DNA from: an uncultured Gemmatimonadaceae bacterium | Lineage (GTDB): Bacteria; Latescibacterota; UBA2968; UBA8231 | DNA: 32,477 nt | Direction of reading: 5' to 3' | NCBI GenBank assembly: GCA_937919035.1 | Contig: CALFPI010000160.1 | Coordinates: forward strand, 1-32,477 | Shown here: in pieces, positions 1 through 8,723 of the stretch | How positions within the stretch are numbered: position 1 is the first letter of the stretch | Layout: each line of letters begins with the position of its first letter | The notes under the pieces: model-generated | Told to the model about the DNA's origin: nothing | Seen by the model: the letters and a program-made list of their open reading frames with translations, nothing else | Databases searched by the model: none | Translations under genes and position numbers: made by a program

Positions 1-1
1 G

Positions 2-1117
2 ACCAGCCAGCCCACAGCACGACGTTCCGTCGTGGTCCATCACGTCGACGGCACGATGGCAGAAATCGATCTGGCCATGTTCGCCGCCACGGGTGACATC
101 CGCAACAACCCCTATGTGAGTATGGGCGATGTCGTGCACGTGGACTTCCGCAAGCAACAGATGTTCGTCTACGGTGCTGTGAATAAAGAGGGTGACCAGG
201 AGTACCGCCCGGGTGATACCATCGACGATCTGATTCGTCTGGCTCGGGGCGTCGCCGGCGACGCGACGCTGGCACATGTGGAAATCTGGCGCTTCGTGCA
301 GGACACGGACTCGACCGTGGTCATTCCGCTGATCCAGCAGGAGACCGGGGTGGTGACGGCGACGATCTCCGACATCAGCAACATCCCCCTGCTGTCAGGT
401 GACATGCTGTTCGTGCGCACACGCTCCGACTGGCGCCAGACGCCGACGGTCTTTGCCCACGGAGAACTGAACTACACGGGCCGCTACCGCATCTCGCGGG
501 GCAAGACCCGGCTCACCGATTTTGTGCGCCAGGCGGGCGGCTTCAACGACAATGCCAACCTTGTCGAAGCTCGCGTCATCCGCACCAAGCATCGTGCCAT
601 CAAAGATCCGGAACTGGCGCGCCTGCAGTCAGCCGTTCAAGCGGGTGGACTCGCCGACCTGACACCGGAAGAACGCGCCTATCTCAAATCCAAGGAACGC
701 GAAGAACGGGGTCGCCTTGCCATCGACTTCGAGAAACTCTTCAACGAAGGGGACGAGTCCCAGGATATCCTCCTCGAAGGTGGCGACGTGGTCTTTGTGC
801 CGGAGAAGCGGCTTACCGTCAGCATGAGCGGTCAATTCCTCAAACCGGGCCTGACGGATTTCGAAGATGGTCGGCGCGCCGGTTACTATCTGGAGCAGGC
901 GGGCGGCTTCAGTTTTGACGCCGACAAATCCGGTACGCGGTTGATCCGAGCCCGTACCGGTCAACGCGAGAAGTTCGATCGCAACCTGATTGTGGAACCG
1001 GGCGACGAGATCTGGGTCCCGGAAAAGGCCTACCGCGACTGGTGGGCCCTCGTGCAGGGGACCATGCGCTCCACGGCTGAAGCCCTCACCCTCATTCTCC
1101 TCGTTCGTGCGATCTGA
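2..1117 (+). CDS. SLBB-domain polysaccharide export protein (Wza-like), 5' end outside window
   Basis: Frame stays open to the left edge upstream of the track's ATG at 32 (TSQPTARRSVVVHHVDGTMAEIDL...). Three SLBB-like units (FVYGAVNKEGDQEYRPGDTIDDLIRLARG; FAHGELNYTGRYRISRGKTRLTDFVRQAGG; MSGQFLKPGLTDFEDGRRAGYYLEQAGG). C-terminal hydrophobic helix. Confidence 0.85.
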   Translation, partial: TSQPTARRSVVVHHVDGTMAEIDLAMFAATGDIRNNPYVSMGDVVHVDFRKQQMFVYGAVNKEGDQEYRPGDTIDDLIRLARGVAGDATLAHVEIWRFVQDTDSTVVIPLIQQETGVVTATISDISNIPLLSGDMLFVRTRSDWRQTPTVFAHGELNYTGRYRISRGKTRLTDFVRQAGGFNDNANLVEARVIRTKHRAIKDPELARLQSAVQAGGLADLTPEERAYLKSKEREERGRLAIDFEKLFNEGDESQDILLEGGDVVFVPEKRLTVSMSGQFLKPGLTDFEDGRRAGYYLEQAGGFSFDADKSGTRLIRARTGQREKFDRNLIVEPGDEIWVPEKAYRDWWALVQGTMRSTAEALTLILLVRAI

Positions 1118-1119
1118 TC

Positions 1120-2331
1120 ATGAATCGAACTGACACCGACCGCACTCGTATTGACGTTCTCGACCTGCTCGCGGCGCTGATCGCGGGCCGGCGCTTCATA
1201 CTCGGCGGCACCATCGTCGTCTGCCTCGCCGCTGCCGCCCTCAGCTTCACCCTCGAGGAAGAGTACGAGGCTGTTGTCCAGCTGCTGCCGCCAAAGGAGC
1301 AGAAGCAGGGCTTCGGTTTTGCTGATCTGTTGTCCGATCTGCCGATCCCCTCCCTGCGCCTGGGAGAGAAGGGCACCCCTGCCGACATTTTCATCGCCAT
1401 TCTACAGAGTCCAACACTGCGCCGGCAGATGGTCGAACACTTCGATCTGCGGGCGAAGTACGATACGGACAGCATCGAAGACGCCATCGACGCCCTCGAG
1501 AAACGCACCGAGATCGGCAAGAGCGAGCAGGGCACGATCATGATCTCGGTCCTGGCCCGCGACCCGCAGCTGGCGGCGGACATGGCCAATCAGTACGTGT
1601 TGTTCCTCGATACCACGAACATCCGCTTGTCACAGGAGACGGCAGGTGCACGTTTCGGCTTCATCTCCAAGCTCGAGGCCCAGGAAAACCTGAAGCTGGA
1701 TGACGAACTGGCCCGCCTGCAGACCTTCCAGGAGGAGCACAACGCGATCTCCATCGAGGACCAGGCACGCGCCACCATTCGCGCCGCCTCGGAGATGCAG
1801 AGCGCCGCCATGGAGCTTGTCATCAAGCGCCGCAGTCTGCTGCTCTCCGGCTTCTCCCCGGGACACCCGGAGGTCAAGCGCCTCGAGAAGGAACTGTTGA
1901 TGCGCCAGGAGGCGCTCGTCTTCATCCGCGACGGCTCCGATGTAGACCTGCCCGCACGCTCCGCGACGGGCCAGGCTCTGTTGGAAGGACTGTTTCTCGA
2001 GGAGAACCTGTTTCTGCCACTGCGGCGGATCCCGGAGGTGGCGCACAACTATCAGAACATCGAGAAGGACGTGCTCGTACAGGCGGCGTTGATGAAGATG
2101 CTTCTCGAGCAGAAGGCGGAGGCCCTGATCGAGAAGGACAACAACACCTCCACGGTGCAACTGCTCGACAAGGCCCAGGCGCCGGAAAAACCATCCCGTC
2201 CCCGGCGGCTGCTGATGGTCTTCATCGCCGGTGTATTGAGCTTCTTCAGCTGCACGGTGTATGTGCTCGGCGCCGTCTACGTCAGAGCTCTGGCCGATCG
2301 CTGGCGCAGCGAGTTCACCGGTCGTGTCTGA
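1120..2331 (+). CDS. Wzz-like chain-length determinant / polysaccharide co-polymerase
   Basis: N-terminal TM segment (FILGGTIVVCLAAAALSF), coiled-coil middle, C-terminal Pro-rich PEKPSRPRR followed by a TM helix. Starts 2 nt after the SLBB gene stop. Confidence 0.85.
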   Translation: MNRTDTDRTRIDVLDLLAALIAGRRFILGGTIVVCLAAAALSFTLEEEYEAVVQLLPPKEQKQGFGFADLLSDLPIPSLRLGEKGTPADIFIAILQSPTLRRQMVEHFDLRAKYDTDSIEDAIDALEKRTEIGKSEQGTIMISVLARDPQLAADMANQYVLFLDTTNIRLSQETAGARFGFISKLEAQENLKLDDELARLQTFQEEHNAISIEDQARATIRAASEMQSAAMELVIKRRSLLLSGFSPGHPEVKRLEKELLMRQEALVFIRDGSDVDLPARSATGQALLEGLFLEENLFLPLRRIPEVAHNYQNIEKDVLVQAALMKMLLEQKAEALIEKDNNTSTVQLLDKAQAPEKPSRPRRLLMVFIAGVLSFFSCTVYVLGAVYVRALADRWRSEFTGRV

Positions 2332-2337
2332 GGCGTT

Positions 2338-2781
2338 GTGACTGCACTGGTCGTGCGCGTCGTGCGCGATACCACCAATGAACTGCCCGCGTATGAGACA
2401 CTCGCCAGCGCCGGACTCGACCTGCGCGCTCACCTCGACGCGTCGGTGACGCTGGCGCCGGGGGCCCGGGCTTTGATTCCCACGGGCCTGCGCCTCGAGA
2501 TCCCCACGGGGTATGAGGGCCAGGTGCGGCCGCGCAGTGGCCTTGCCCTCAAGTGCGGGGTGACGGTACTCAATGCGCCGGGAACGATCGACGCCGACTA
2601 CCGCGGCGATGTGGGTGTCATTCTCATCAATCTGTCCACCGAGGAGCAGCACATCGAGCCCGGGGATCGCATCGCCCAGCTCGTGTTCGCTCCGGTGACG
2701 CAGGCCCGGTGGGAAGAGGCGACCCAGTTGGGCTCGTCCGACCGCGGCACAGGTGGTTTCGGTTCCACGGGAACACGCTGA
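2338..2781 (+). CDS. dut: dUTP diphosphatase (dUTPase), GTG start
   Basis: dUTPase motifs: [47 protein letters not shown]-terminal [10 protein letters not shown]. Confidence 0.96.
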   Translation: MTALVVRVVRDTTNELPAYETLASAGLDLRAHLDASVTLAPGARALIPTGLRLEIPTGYEGQVRPRSGLALKCGVTVLNAPGTIDADYRGDVGVILINLSTEEQHIEPGDRIAQLVFAPVTQARWEEATQLGSSDRGTGGFGSTGTR

Positions 2782-2940
2782 CGCGCCCGCGGACGAGCGC
2801 AGCAGTTTGCGGCATGGAGGAGTAGTGCTCGTACACACGGGCCATGTGGGCTCTGGCTGAGCCTGGCCGCAGCATCTCCAATAAAGCTCGAGAGCAGGTC
2901 CTGCCGCCCGGCAGCCGACGCTTCGCCAGAGGCGGCAGCC

Positions 2941-3699
2941 TCAACTAGCGTATTGCACCCCACGGACGACGGGCATGTTCTCTGCCGGCTCGGACTCGCG
3001 GCTGCCCCCGAGGGGCCGGGCGTTGGCATCCATGAAATGAATCGCCAGGGCCCGACGTCCAAGGGTGGTGGTATTGGCCAGCGTACGGTGCGGCATGGCA
3101 CCATGATGGAACATCACCTGGCCGCCAGCGAGTTCCAGAGGGATTGCCAGAGTCGCATCCACGCCGGTCATGGCGTAACCCGATCCAAGCGCTTCGTGCT
3201 CGCGCAGGCGGTCGTGTTGTCGAGGCAACACCCACATGCAACCGTTGTCCACGGTCACCGCGTCGACAGGCAGCCAGCAGGAAACTACCGGCCGCTCGCC
3301 ACTGACACGGAAGTAGTAGTCGTCCTGATGCCAGTGGACCTCGCCGCCCGTATGCGGCGGCTTGTACAGGCCCTGACACAGAATCACTTTGAGGTTCGAC
3401 CCGACGAGAGACTCGACGCGATCGAGAATACGCGCATCACGGACGAGACGGGAAAACAGCGGGTGTTGCAGATGCGCCGCCCGGATCTGGAACACCTGGG
3501 TCGATGTGCCGTCAGGCAGCTGGCCGTCACGGATGCTGGCGAGCTTGCCTGCCGCCTCGAGTTCGCGCAGACACGTGCAGTAGGCGGCGCCGAATGCCTC
3601 GACTTCGTCGGCACCGAAGAGGACCTCATCCACCAGGTATCCCTCCTGCTGGAACCAGGCCACCTGGGCTGCAGACAATCCCCGCTTTTGGTCACCCAT
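2941..3699 (-). CDS. Phytanoyl-CoA dioxygenase (PhyH) family protein
   Basis: Fe(II)/2OG HxD motif (VHWHQDDYYF) and distal His (FHHGAMPHRTLANTT). Start placed at MGDQKRGLSAAQVAWF (3699) rather than 3813; ATGGGTGA overlaps the upstream gene's stop. Confidence 0.88.
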   Translation of the reverse strand: MGDQKRGLSAAQVAWFQQEGYLVDEVLFGADEVEAFGAAYCTCLRELEAAGKLASIRDGQLPDGTSTQVFQIRAAHLQHPLFSRLVRDARILDRVESLVGSNLKVILCQGLYKPPHTGGEVHWHQDDYYFRVSGERPVVSCWLPVDAVTVDNGCMWVLPRQHDRLREHEALGSGYAMTGVDATLAIPLELAGGQVMFHHGAMPHRTLANTTTLGRRALAIHFMDANARPLGGSRESEPAENMPVVRGVQYAS

Positions 3700-4501
3700 A
3701 GAAGGTTTGCACAAGGTCCGCTGCCTTGCCCTCGACGGTTGCTGGATCGAGTGCACCAGGGCCGAAGAGGATGGGGAAGGACTGCCCTGTGTCCCGCGTG
3801 CAGGTGGCGGCACTCATGTACGTTGCACTGAAGGCGCGGCGAGGTGCGGCGGTGGGGTTCGTACCGGACCTGTGCAACAGCAGATTGTGCAACAGAATCG
3901 CCTCCCCTGCCGACGCCGGCAGATCGATGACATACTCCGGGCGGGCGTAGATCCCCTGTTCGTCCTCGGCAAGAAAATGACGCTCGTTGAGGACGCCGTG
4001 CAGATGACTGCCCGGCACAATCTGCATGCAGCCGTTGGCCGTTGTCGCCTCGTCGAGTGCCGTCCACACCGTGGTGATCGGATCGGTGTCGATGCCCCAG
4101 CCACTGCCCACATCCTGATGCCAGGGCAACTCCTGGTGCCATCGGGCGGGCTTGTTCATGAACATGGAACGAAACACCGAGACATGATCACCTACACAGC
4201 GATGCGCGATCCCGGCAAAAACGGGATGCTGCATGTACGCCAGGAACAGCGGATCCTGTTCGAGATCATCGATCCGCCGGTAGGACAGCGTCGGGACTTG
4301 GCACCCCATGGTTCGCCGCAACTGCCCCGTCGCCTCCTCGAACAGCTGCAAGCGCATGTTCGCATAGCGCACATGCCCCAACATGATGGCATCGATGCGC
4401 TGCTGCAGACCAGCCAGTTGGGCCGCTGAAGCCACCTTGCCCAGACGCAGATACCCCTGTGCCTGAAAACGCTCGTGGGCAGAATCGTCGAATGGAATCA
4501 C
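3692..4501 (-). CDS. Phytanoyl-CoA dioxygenase (PhyH) family protein, GTG start
   Basis: HxD motif (LPWHQDVGSGWG) and distal HNLLLHRSGTN. N-terminal AHERFQAQGYLRLG is typical of PhyH. Confidence 0.88.
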   Translation of the reverse strand: MIPFDDSAHERFQAQGYLRLGKVASAAQLAGLQQRIDAIMLGHVRYANMRLQLFEEATGQLRRTMGCQVPTLSYRRIDDLEQDPLFLAYMQHPVFAGIAHRCVGDHVSVFRSMFMNKPARWHQELPWHQDVGSGWGIDTDPITTVWTALDEATTANGCMQIVPGSHLHGVLNERHFLAEDEQGIYARPEYVIDLPASAGEAILLHNLLLHRSGTNPTAAPRRAFSATYMSAATCTRDTGQSFPILFGPGALDPATVEGKAADLVQTFYG

Positions 4502-4505
4502 GGCC

Positions 4506-4778
4506 TTACCCCCCGCTCATGGCAGGAAGAAAATGCACCTCGCTCGCCTCCTCCACCTTGCGCCGCAACCCCTCGGGGGAGATCTCGCCATCGACGGAGA
4601 CGGCCATATCAGCACGAATCCGGTCGTTTCCGGGATCTATGATGCGTTGGCGAAAGCCCGGATACTGCGCTTCCAGGGCGTCGATGACCTGTCGTACCGT
4701 GGCGCCCGCCACTTCTACCTGTACAACTCCTGCTGTCAGTTTCTCGCGCCAGGGCGCAGGTACCCAGACCAGGGCCAC
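4506..4778 (-). CDS. MoaD/ThiS-family (ubiquitin-like) sulfur carrier protein
   Basis: Core VALVWVPAPWREKLTAGVVQVEVAGATVRQVIDALEAQYPGFRQRI... and C-terminal diglycine (AMSGG-stop). The longer ORF to 4916 would run through an upstream terminator, so a GTG start near 4778 is proposed. Confidence 0.82.
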   Translation of the reverse strand: MALVWVPAPWREKLTAGVVQVEVAGATVRQVIDALEAQYPGFRQRIIDPGNDRIRADMAVSVDGEISPEGLRRKVEEASEVHFLPAMSGG

Positions 4779-4914
4779 GGTCAGCAGGCCAACGGGACGG
4801 CCAGGAGGATCGGCGGAGAACCCGGAACCTTGCAGGTGCGATCGCTGCCGTGGCGAATCTGACCGTTGCCTGACACTGTCATGGTAGCAGACCTCTCCGT
4901 ACAGGAACCTGAAC

Positions 4915-4946
4915 AAAAAAGCGCCGAACCCGGTTGGGTCCGGCGC
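4915..4946 (-). terminator. Rho-independent terminator of the coxS/coxM-like unit
   Basis: Minus strand reads GCGCCGGACCC-AACC-GGGTTCGGCGC-TTTTTT: 11-bp stem with one G-U pair, then six T. About 60 bp downstream of the stop at 5005. Confidence 0.9.
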
Positions 4947-5004
4947 CTGTCACCGTTAAGCCTATCAGGGTTGCAGCTGTAGCCGTTGAGACTCTTGTGG
5001 AGAC

Positions 5005-5475
5005 TCAGTTCTCCTGGCCGGCGGCATCCAACACGGCACGAACGATCTTGTCGTAGCCGGTGCAGCGGCACAGGTTGCCAGCCAGCCAGTGGCGTACTTC
5101 GTGTTCGGTCGGGTTCGGATTTGCTTCGAGCAGGGCCTTGCTGGCCACCAGAAATCCAGGTGTACAGATGCCACATTGCAGACCGGCATGCTCGAGAAAC
5201 TTCTGCTGCAGGGGGTGCAGACCGTCGGGACCAGCGACACCCTCGACCGTGACGATCTGCTTGCCTTCGGCCTCGACGGCCAACACCAGGCAGGAGTCGA
5301 CCAGCACACCATCGAGTGTGATCGAGCAGGCGCCGCAGTTGCCATCGTTACAGCCTTCCTTGGTACCGGTGAAACCGAGATCTTCGCGCAGCACCTCCAA
5401 CAGACTCTGCCGGGCCTCGCAAAGGAACTCCTGGGGCTCCCCGTTGATCGTGCATGAAATGTGAATCTTGCTCAT
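5005..5475 (-). CDS. (2Fe-2S)-binding small subunit of a xanthine dehydrogenase/CO dehydrogenase-family molybdenum hydroxylase
   Basis: CNDGNCGACSITLDG and CGICTPGFLVASKALL...LCRCTGYDKIVRAVLDA cluster motifs. Confidence 0.95.
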   Translation of the reverse strand: MSKIHISCTINGEPQEFLCEARQSLLEVLREDLGFTGTKEGCNDGNCGACSITLDGVLVDSCLVLAVEAEGKQIVTVEGVAGPDGLHPLQQKFLEHAGLQCGICTPGFLVASKALLEANPNPTEHEVRHWLAGNLCRCTGYDKIVRAVLDAAGQEN

Positions 5476-5490
5476 GTCGGAATCTCGTCC

Positions 5491-6429
5491 TTACGACAAC
5501 GTGTAAACGGGGTGGGCGCTTTCGTGTTCCTGCACGGCATTGGGGACGTGCTCCCCGCGGGCGCGCTTCACGGCACCAATCAGGGCCCGCTTCGTCAGCA
5601 CACCCACCAGGTGGGTGCGGTACTCGGCAGGGCCACGCATATCAGAGATCGGCTTCGCCACGCTTTTGGCCGCCTCGGCGGCGGCGAGAATGCTCTCCTC
5701 ACTTACCGACTGCCCTTCGAGGGAGGCGCCGGCGGCGCTGGCGAAAATCGGCGTGGGTCCCACGGCGGCAAGAGCGATGCGCACCCGCTTGAAGGTCTGC
5801 GCCTTGCCCCGACCCGCGAGCTCGACACAGGCACCCACACCAACAACGGCGATGTCCATCTCATTGCGTGGGATGAAACGCAGATAGTGGGCACCTGTAT
5901 TGCTCTTGCTCTGCGGGATCTGAATGCAAACGAGCATCTCTCCCGGTTGTAATGCGTTACGCCCCGGCGACACACAGAACTCCTCCACAGGAATCTTGCG
6001 CTTGCCCTGTGGTCCCTGGATCTCGGCGATCGCGCCATAGGCGATCAAGGCCGGGATCGAATCGGCGCTGGGAGAGGCGTTGCACAGATTGCCACCCAGG
6101 GTTGCCCGTCCCTGAATCTGGATGCCGCCGATGATCATGGCAGCATCAACGATCCCGGGATAGCGCTCGATGACATCAGAGTTGTGATAGATGATGTGAC
6201 AGGGGACAGCGGCACCGATGCGCAGTCCCTTGCGTGGGCTGAAGGTCAACTCATTGACCTCTGGAATCTTCTTGATATCAACGACGCGCTCTGGCTGGTA
6301 GCGCCGACCGCGCATTTGCACGATCAGGTCGGTGCCTCCTGCCAGGACCCGCGCGTTCTCACCCTTCTCCGCCAGCAGCTTTACTGCATCTCGCAGTGTT
6401 GCAGGGGCAGTGTATTCGAAGTCCTTCAA
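5491..6429 (-). CDS. FAD-binding medium subunit of a xanthine dehydrogenase-family protein, TTG start
   Basis: LAGGTDLIVQMRGRRYQPERVVDIKKI, TLGGNLCNASPSADSIPALIAYGA, and a CO-dehydrogenase flavoprotein C-terminal type domain. Confidence 0.93.
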   Translation of the reverse strand: MKDFEYTAPATLRDAVKLLAEKGENARVLAGGTDLIVQMRGRRYQPERVVDIKKIPEVNELTFSPRKGLRIGAAVPCHIIYHNSDVIERYPGIVDAAMIIGGIQIQGRATLGGNLCNASPSADSIPALIAYGAIAEIQGPQGKRKIPVEEFCVSPGRNALQPGEMLVCIQIPQSKSNTGAHYLRFIPRNEMDIAVVGVGACVELAGRGKAQTFKRVRIALAAVGPTPIFASAAGASLEGQSVSEESILAAAEAAKSVAKPISDMRGPAEYRTHLVGVLTKRALIGAVKRARGEHVPNAVQEHESAHPVYTLS

Positions 6430-6484
6430 CGCCTCAGCTCCCTCTCAGGTTCTCTCACGGGCCCGACATGTTCTTGAGGCCGGA

Positions 6485-6512
6485 AAGATATCGGGTCCAT
6501 GGAGGCTGTCAA
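6485..6512 (-). promoter_or_regulatory. Sigma70-type promoter candidate for the FAD/2Fe-2S subunit operon
   Basis: Minus strand TTGACA (6512-6507), 16-bp spacer, TATCTT (6490-6485). About 50 bp upstream of the TTG start at 6429. Confidence 0.6.
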
Positions 6513-6546
6513 CCTGAACAACCAATACCGCATGCTTCTTCTGCGG

Positions 6547-6574
6547 TTGCGGTCGACGTGACGGCGCGTACATT
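6547..6574 (+). promoter_or_regulatory. Promoter candidate for the TetR-RND operon
   Basis: TTGCGG (6547-6552), 16-bp spacer, TACATT (6569-6574), directly followed by the inverted-repeat operator at 6575. Confidence 0.4.
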
Positions 6575-6603
6575 AAACGTATGTTTGATTCAAACGTTCG
6601 TTT
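6575..6603. promoter_or_regulatory. Compound inverted-repeat operator, candidate PsrA/TetR binding site
   Basis: AAACGTATGTTTGA-T-TCAAACGTTCGTTT: 14-bp arms with two mismatches around a central T. Each half is itself AAAC-N4-GTTT. Confidence 0.8.
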
Positions 6604-6627
6604 TATCCTCCTGCCGAGATTTCACTG

Positions 6628-7299
6628 ATGAGCAAGGAACAGACGCGGGCTCGATTGCTCGATGCTGCAGAGAGGCTTTTTGCCGAAAATGGCTTCGATG
6701 GCACTTCCCTGCGTACGATCACGTCCGCCGCCGATGCCAACCTGGCAGCCGTCAACTACCACTTCCAGTCCAAGGAAGGCCTGATCGCCGCCGTTTTCAG
6801 CCGCCGCATCGAGCCGCTGAACCAGGAACGTATCACCCGTCTGGATCAAGCGATCCGCGCCGCCGCCCCCGCCCCGCCAGATCTGGAGGACATCCTCCGT
6901 GCTTTCCTGCTGCCAACGCTGAGGCTTCGGGGGACGGCAGATGGGCTGGAGGCAGGGCATTTCCTGCAGTTGCTTGGACGGGTGTTCTCCGACCCTGGAT
7001 CAATCAAGGCTGTCGTCTTGAGCCAGTTCCGCCCGACAGCACAGCGCTTTCTCGAGGTTCTCTCACAGGCCCTGCCCCAGTTGCCCCGTCCGGAGCTTCT
7101 CTGGCGTCTGCACTTCCTCATTGGCAGTCTGGCTCATGCTCATGCTGCCGGTGAGTTGATCCGGCTCATGTCGGCCGGCGCCTGTGACCCTGATGATGGT
7201 GAAGGGGTTCTACAGCACCTGACGACCTTCGCCGCCGCCGGCTTCCGCGCCCCGCATACGCGGCCTGCGCCACAGAAAGCGAGTATGGTCAATCCATGA
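6628..7299 (+). CDS. TetR/AcrR-family transcriptional regulator, PsrA-like
   Basis: N-terminal HTH (ARLLDAAERLFAENGFDGTSLRTITSAADANLAAVNYHFQSKEGLIAAVFSRR) and C-terminal PELLWRLHFLIGSLAHA...FAAAGFRAP, resembling PsrA as recalled. Confidence 0.9.
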   Translation: MSKEQTRARLLDAAERLFAENGFDGTSLRTITSAADANLAAVNYHFQSKEGLIAAVFSRRIEPLNQERITRLDQAIRAAAPAPPDLEDILRAFLLPTLRLRGTADGLEAGHFLQLLGRVFSDPGSIKAVVLSQFRPTAQRFLEVLSQALPQLPRPELLWRLHFLIGSLAHAHAAGELIRLMSAGACDPDDGEGVLQHLTTFAAAGFRAPHTRPAPQKASMVNP

Positions 7300-8723
7300 A
7301 TGGCTGCAAACGAATATTGCCCCTGTTCTTGTCCCTGACCCTGTGGTCCTGTGCCTCGGCACCGCGTCTCAGGTCCACACCAATCGTGGCGCCCTCTGCG
7401 TGGGTCGTAGCCGCCGACAGCGCCTCGGTGGAAGGTGACTGGCTGCTGGCCTTTGACGACTCTCTGGCCATCGAACTCGTGCGCGAAGCATTGCGCAACA
7501 ATCAGTCTGTGCAGATCGCGGCGACGAATGTTGCCGCCGCTCAGGCCCAGGCGACGATCGCCGGCGCCAGCCAAAGGCCGCAGGTTGCCGCAACCGGATC
7601 GGGCACGCGCGCCAAGCGCAGCAATATCGGTTTCCCCAGCGCCGGGGGGCCGGTTCCGTCCACCACATCGACGGCCTGGACCGGTACCGCTGCCGTCACC
7701 TGGGAGCTGGACCTCTGGGGTCGGCTGCGGGCCTCTCAGTCGGCTGCCCTCGGAGATCTGCAGGCGGCACAGGCCGATTGGCGGGGGGCTCAGTTGTCGT
7801 TGGCAGCCCAGACCCTGCGCGCCTACTTCGCCTGCGTCGAGGCGCGCCGCCAGGTCGGCCTGGCCCAGTCCACCGTCGAGAGCTATGCCATATCAAACCA
7901 GCAGATACAGTCGCGCTACGAGCATGGTCTGCGCCCCACTCTGGATCTGCTGCTGTCACAGGCGAGCCTGTCGAGCGCCGAGTCCAGCCTGTATCAACGA
8001 CGTCTGCAACTCGATGGCGCCACGCGTCAACTCGAGATCCTCGTCGGCCGCTATCCCGCCGGCGAGCTCGAATCGGCGGCACAGCTGCCGCTGCTGCAGG
8101 GCTCGATCCCGGCAGGGCTTCCGGCAGATCTCATCCGCCGGCGTCCGGACCTGGCCGCTGCCGAGCGGCGTCTGGCTGCCAGTGATGCGCGCGTGCAGGA
8201 GTCGCATCGGGCGCTGTATCCCCGGATCAGCCTGACCGCCTCCGGGGGGCGCTCCAGCAGTGCCCTGGCTGATCTGCTCGACGGTGATTTCAGTGTCTGG
8301 AGCCTCGTTGGCAACATCTCTCAGCCCCTGTTCCAGGGGGGGCGACTGCGCGCCGGCGTCGATCTGGCCGAAGCCGGTGCCGATCGCGCCCTGCTCAACT
8401 ATGCACAGGCAGCACTGCGCGCCTTCGCCGAAGTCGAAAGTGGACTGGCTGCGGAGGGTATACTCGCAGATCAGGAGCTGGCCCTCACAGCCGCATCGCG
8501 CCAATCGACCGATGCCCGCTTGCTCGCCGAGCAGCGCTACGCCAAGGGGCTGACGGATCTGCTGACCCTGCTGACATCACAACGATCCGCCTTCGACGCC
8601 GAGAGTCGACTCATCAGCGTGCAGCGACAGCGCCTCGATACACGAATCAACCTGCATCTGGCCCTTGGTGGAGCCTTCGCCCAGGATGCGACCTCCATTG
8701 GCGTCACGGGAGACACCCCTTGA
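7296..8723 (+). CDS. TolC-like outer membrane factor of an RND efflux system (NodT-type lipoprotein)
   Basis: Lipobox-like LTLWSCAS. OMF repeats (DLIRRRPDLAAAERRLAASDARVQESHRALYPRISLTASGG). ATGA overlap with the tetR stop. Confidence 0.93.
   Translation: MNGCKRILPLFLSLTLWSCASAPRLRSTPIVAPSAWVVAADSASVEGDWLLAFDDSLAIELVREALRNNQSVQIAATNVAAAQAQATIAGASQRPQVAATGSGTRAKRSNIGFPSAGGPVPSTTSTAWTGTAAVTWELDLWGRLRASQSAALGDLQAAQADWRGAQLSLAAQTLRAYFACVEARRQVGLAQSTVESYAISNQQIQSRYEHGLRPTLDLLLSQASLSSAESSLYQRRLQLDGATRQLEILVGRYPAGELESAAQLPLLQGSIPAGLPADLIRRRPDLAAAERRLAASDARVQESHRALYPRISLTASGGRSSSALADLLDGDFSVWSLVGNISQPLFQGGRLRAGVDLAEAGADRALLNYAQAALRAFAEVESGLAAEGILADQELALTAASRQSTDARLLAEQRYAKGLTDLLTLLTSQRSAFDAESRLISVQRQRLDTRINLHLALGGAFAQDATSIGVTGDTP

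Noticed and set aside
1630-2838. 402-aa minus-strand ORF antisense to wzz and dut
   Set aside because: Overlaps confidently called genes; His/Gln/Arg-rich shadow composition.
2901-2938. Inverted repeat CTGCCGCC...GGCGGCAG between dut and the PhyH gene, considered as a terminator
   Set aside because: 22-nt loop and no T tract on either strand; likely chance in GC-rich sequence.
2953-3831. 292-aa plus-strand ORF antisense to the PhyH gene
   Set aside because: The minus strand carries intact PhyH motifs with coupled starts and stops.
4779-4916. N-terminal extension of the MoaD-like ORF
   Set aside because: Extension runs up to the T tract of a strong terminator and has no MoaD similarity; an internal GTG near 4778 gives a normal-size sulfur carrier.
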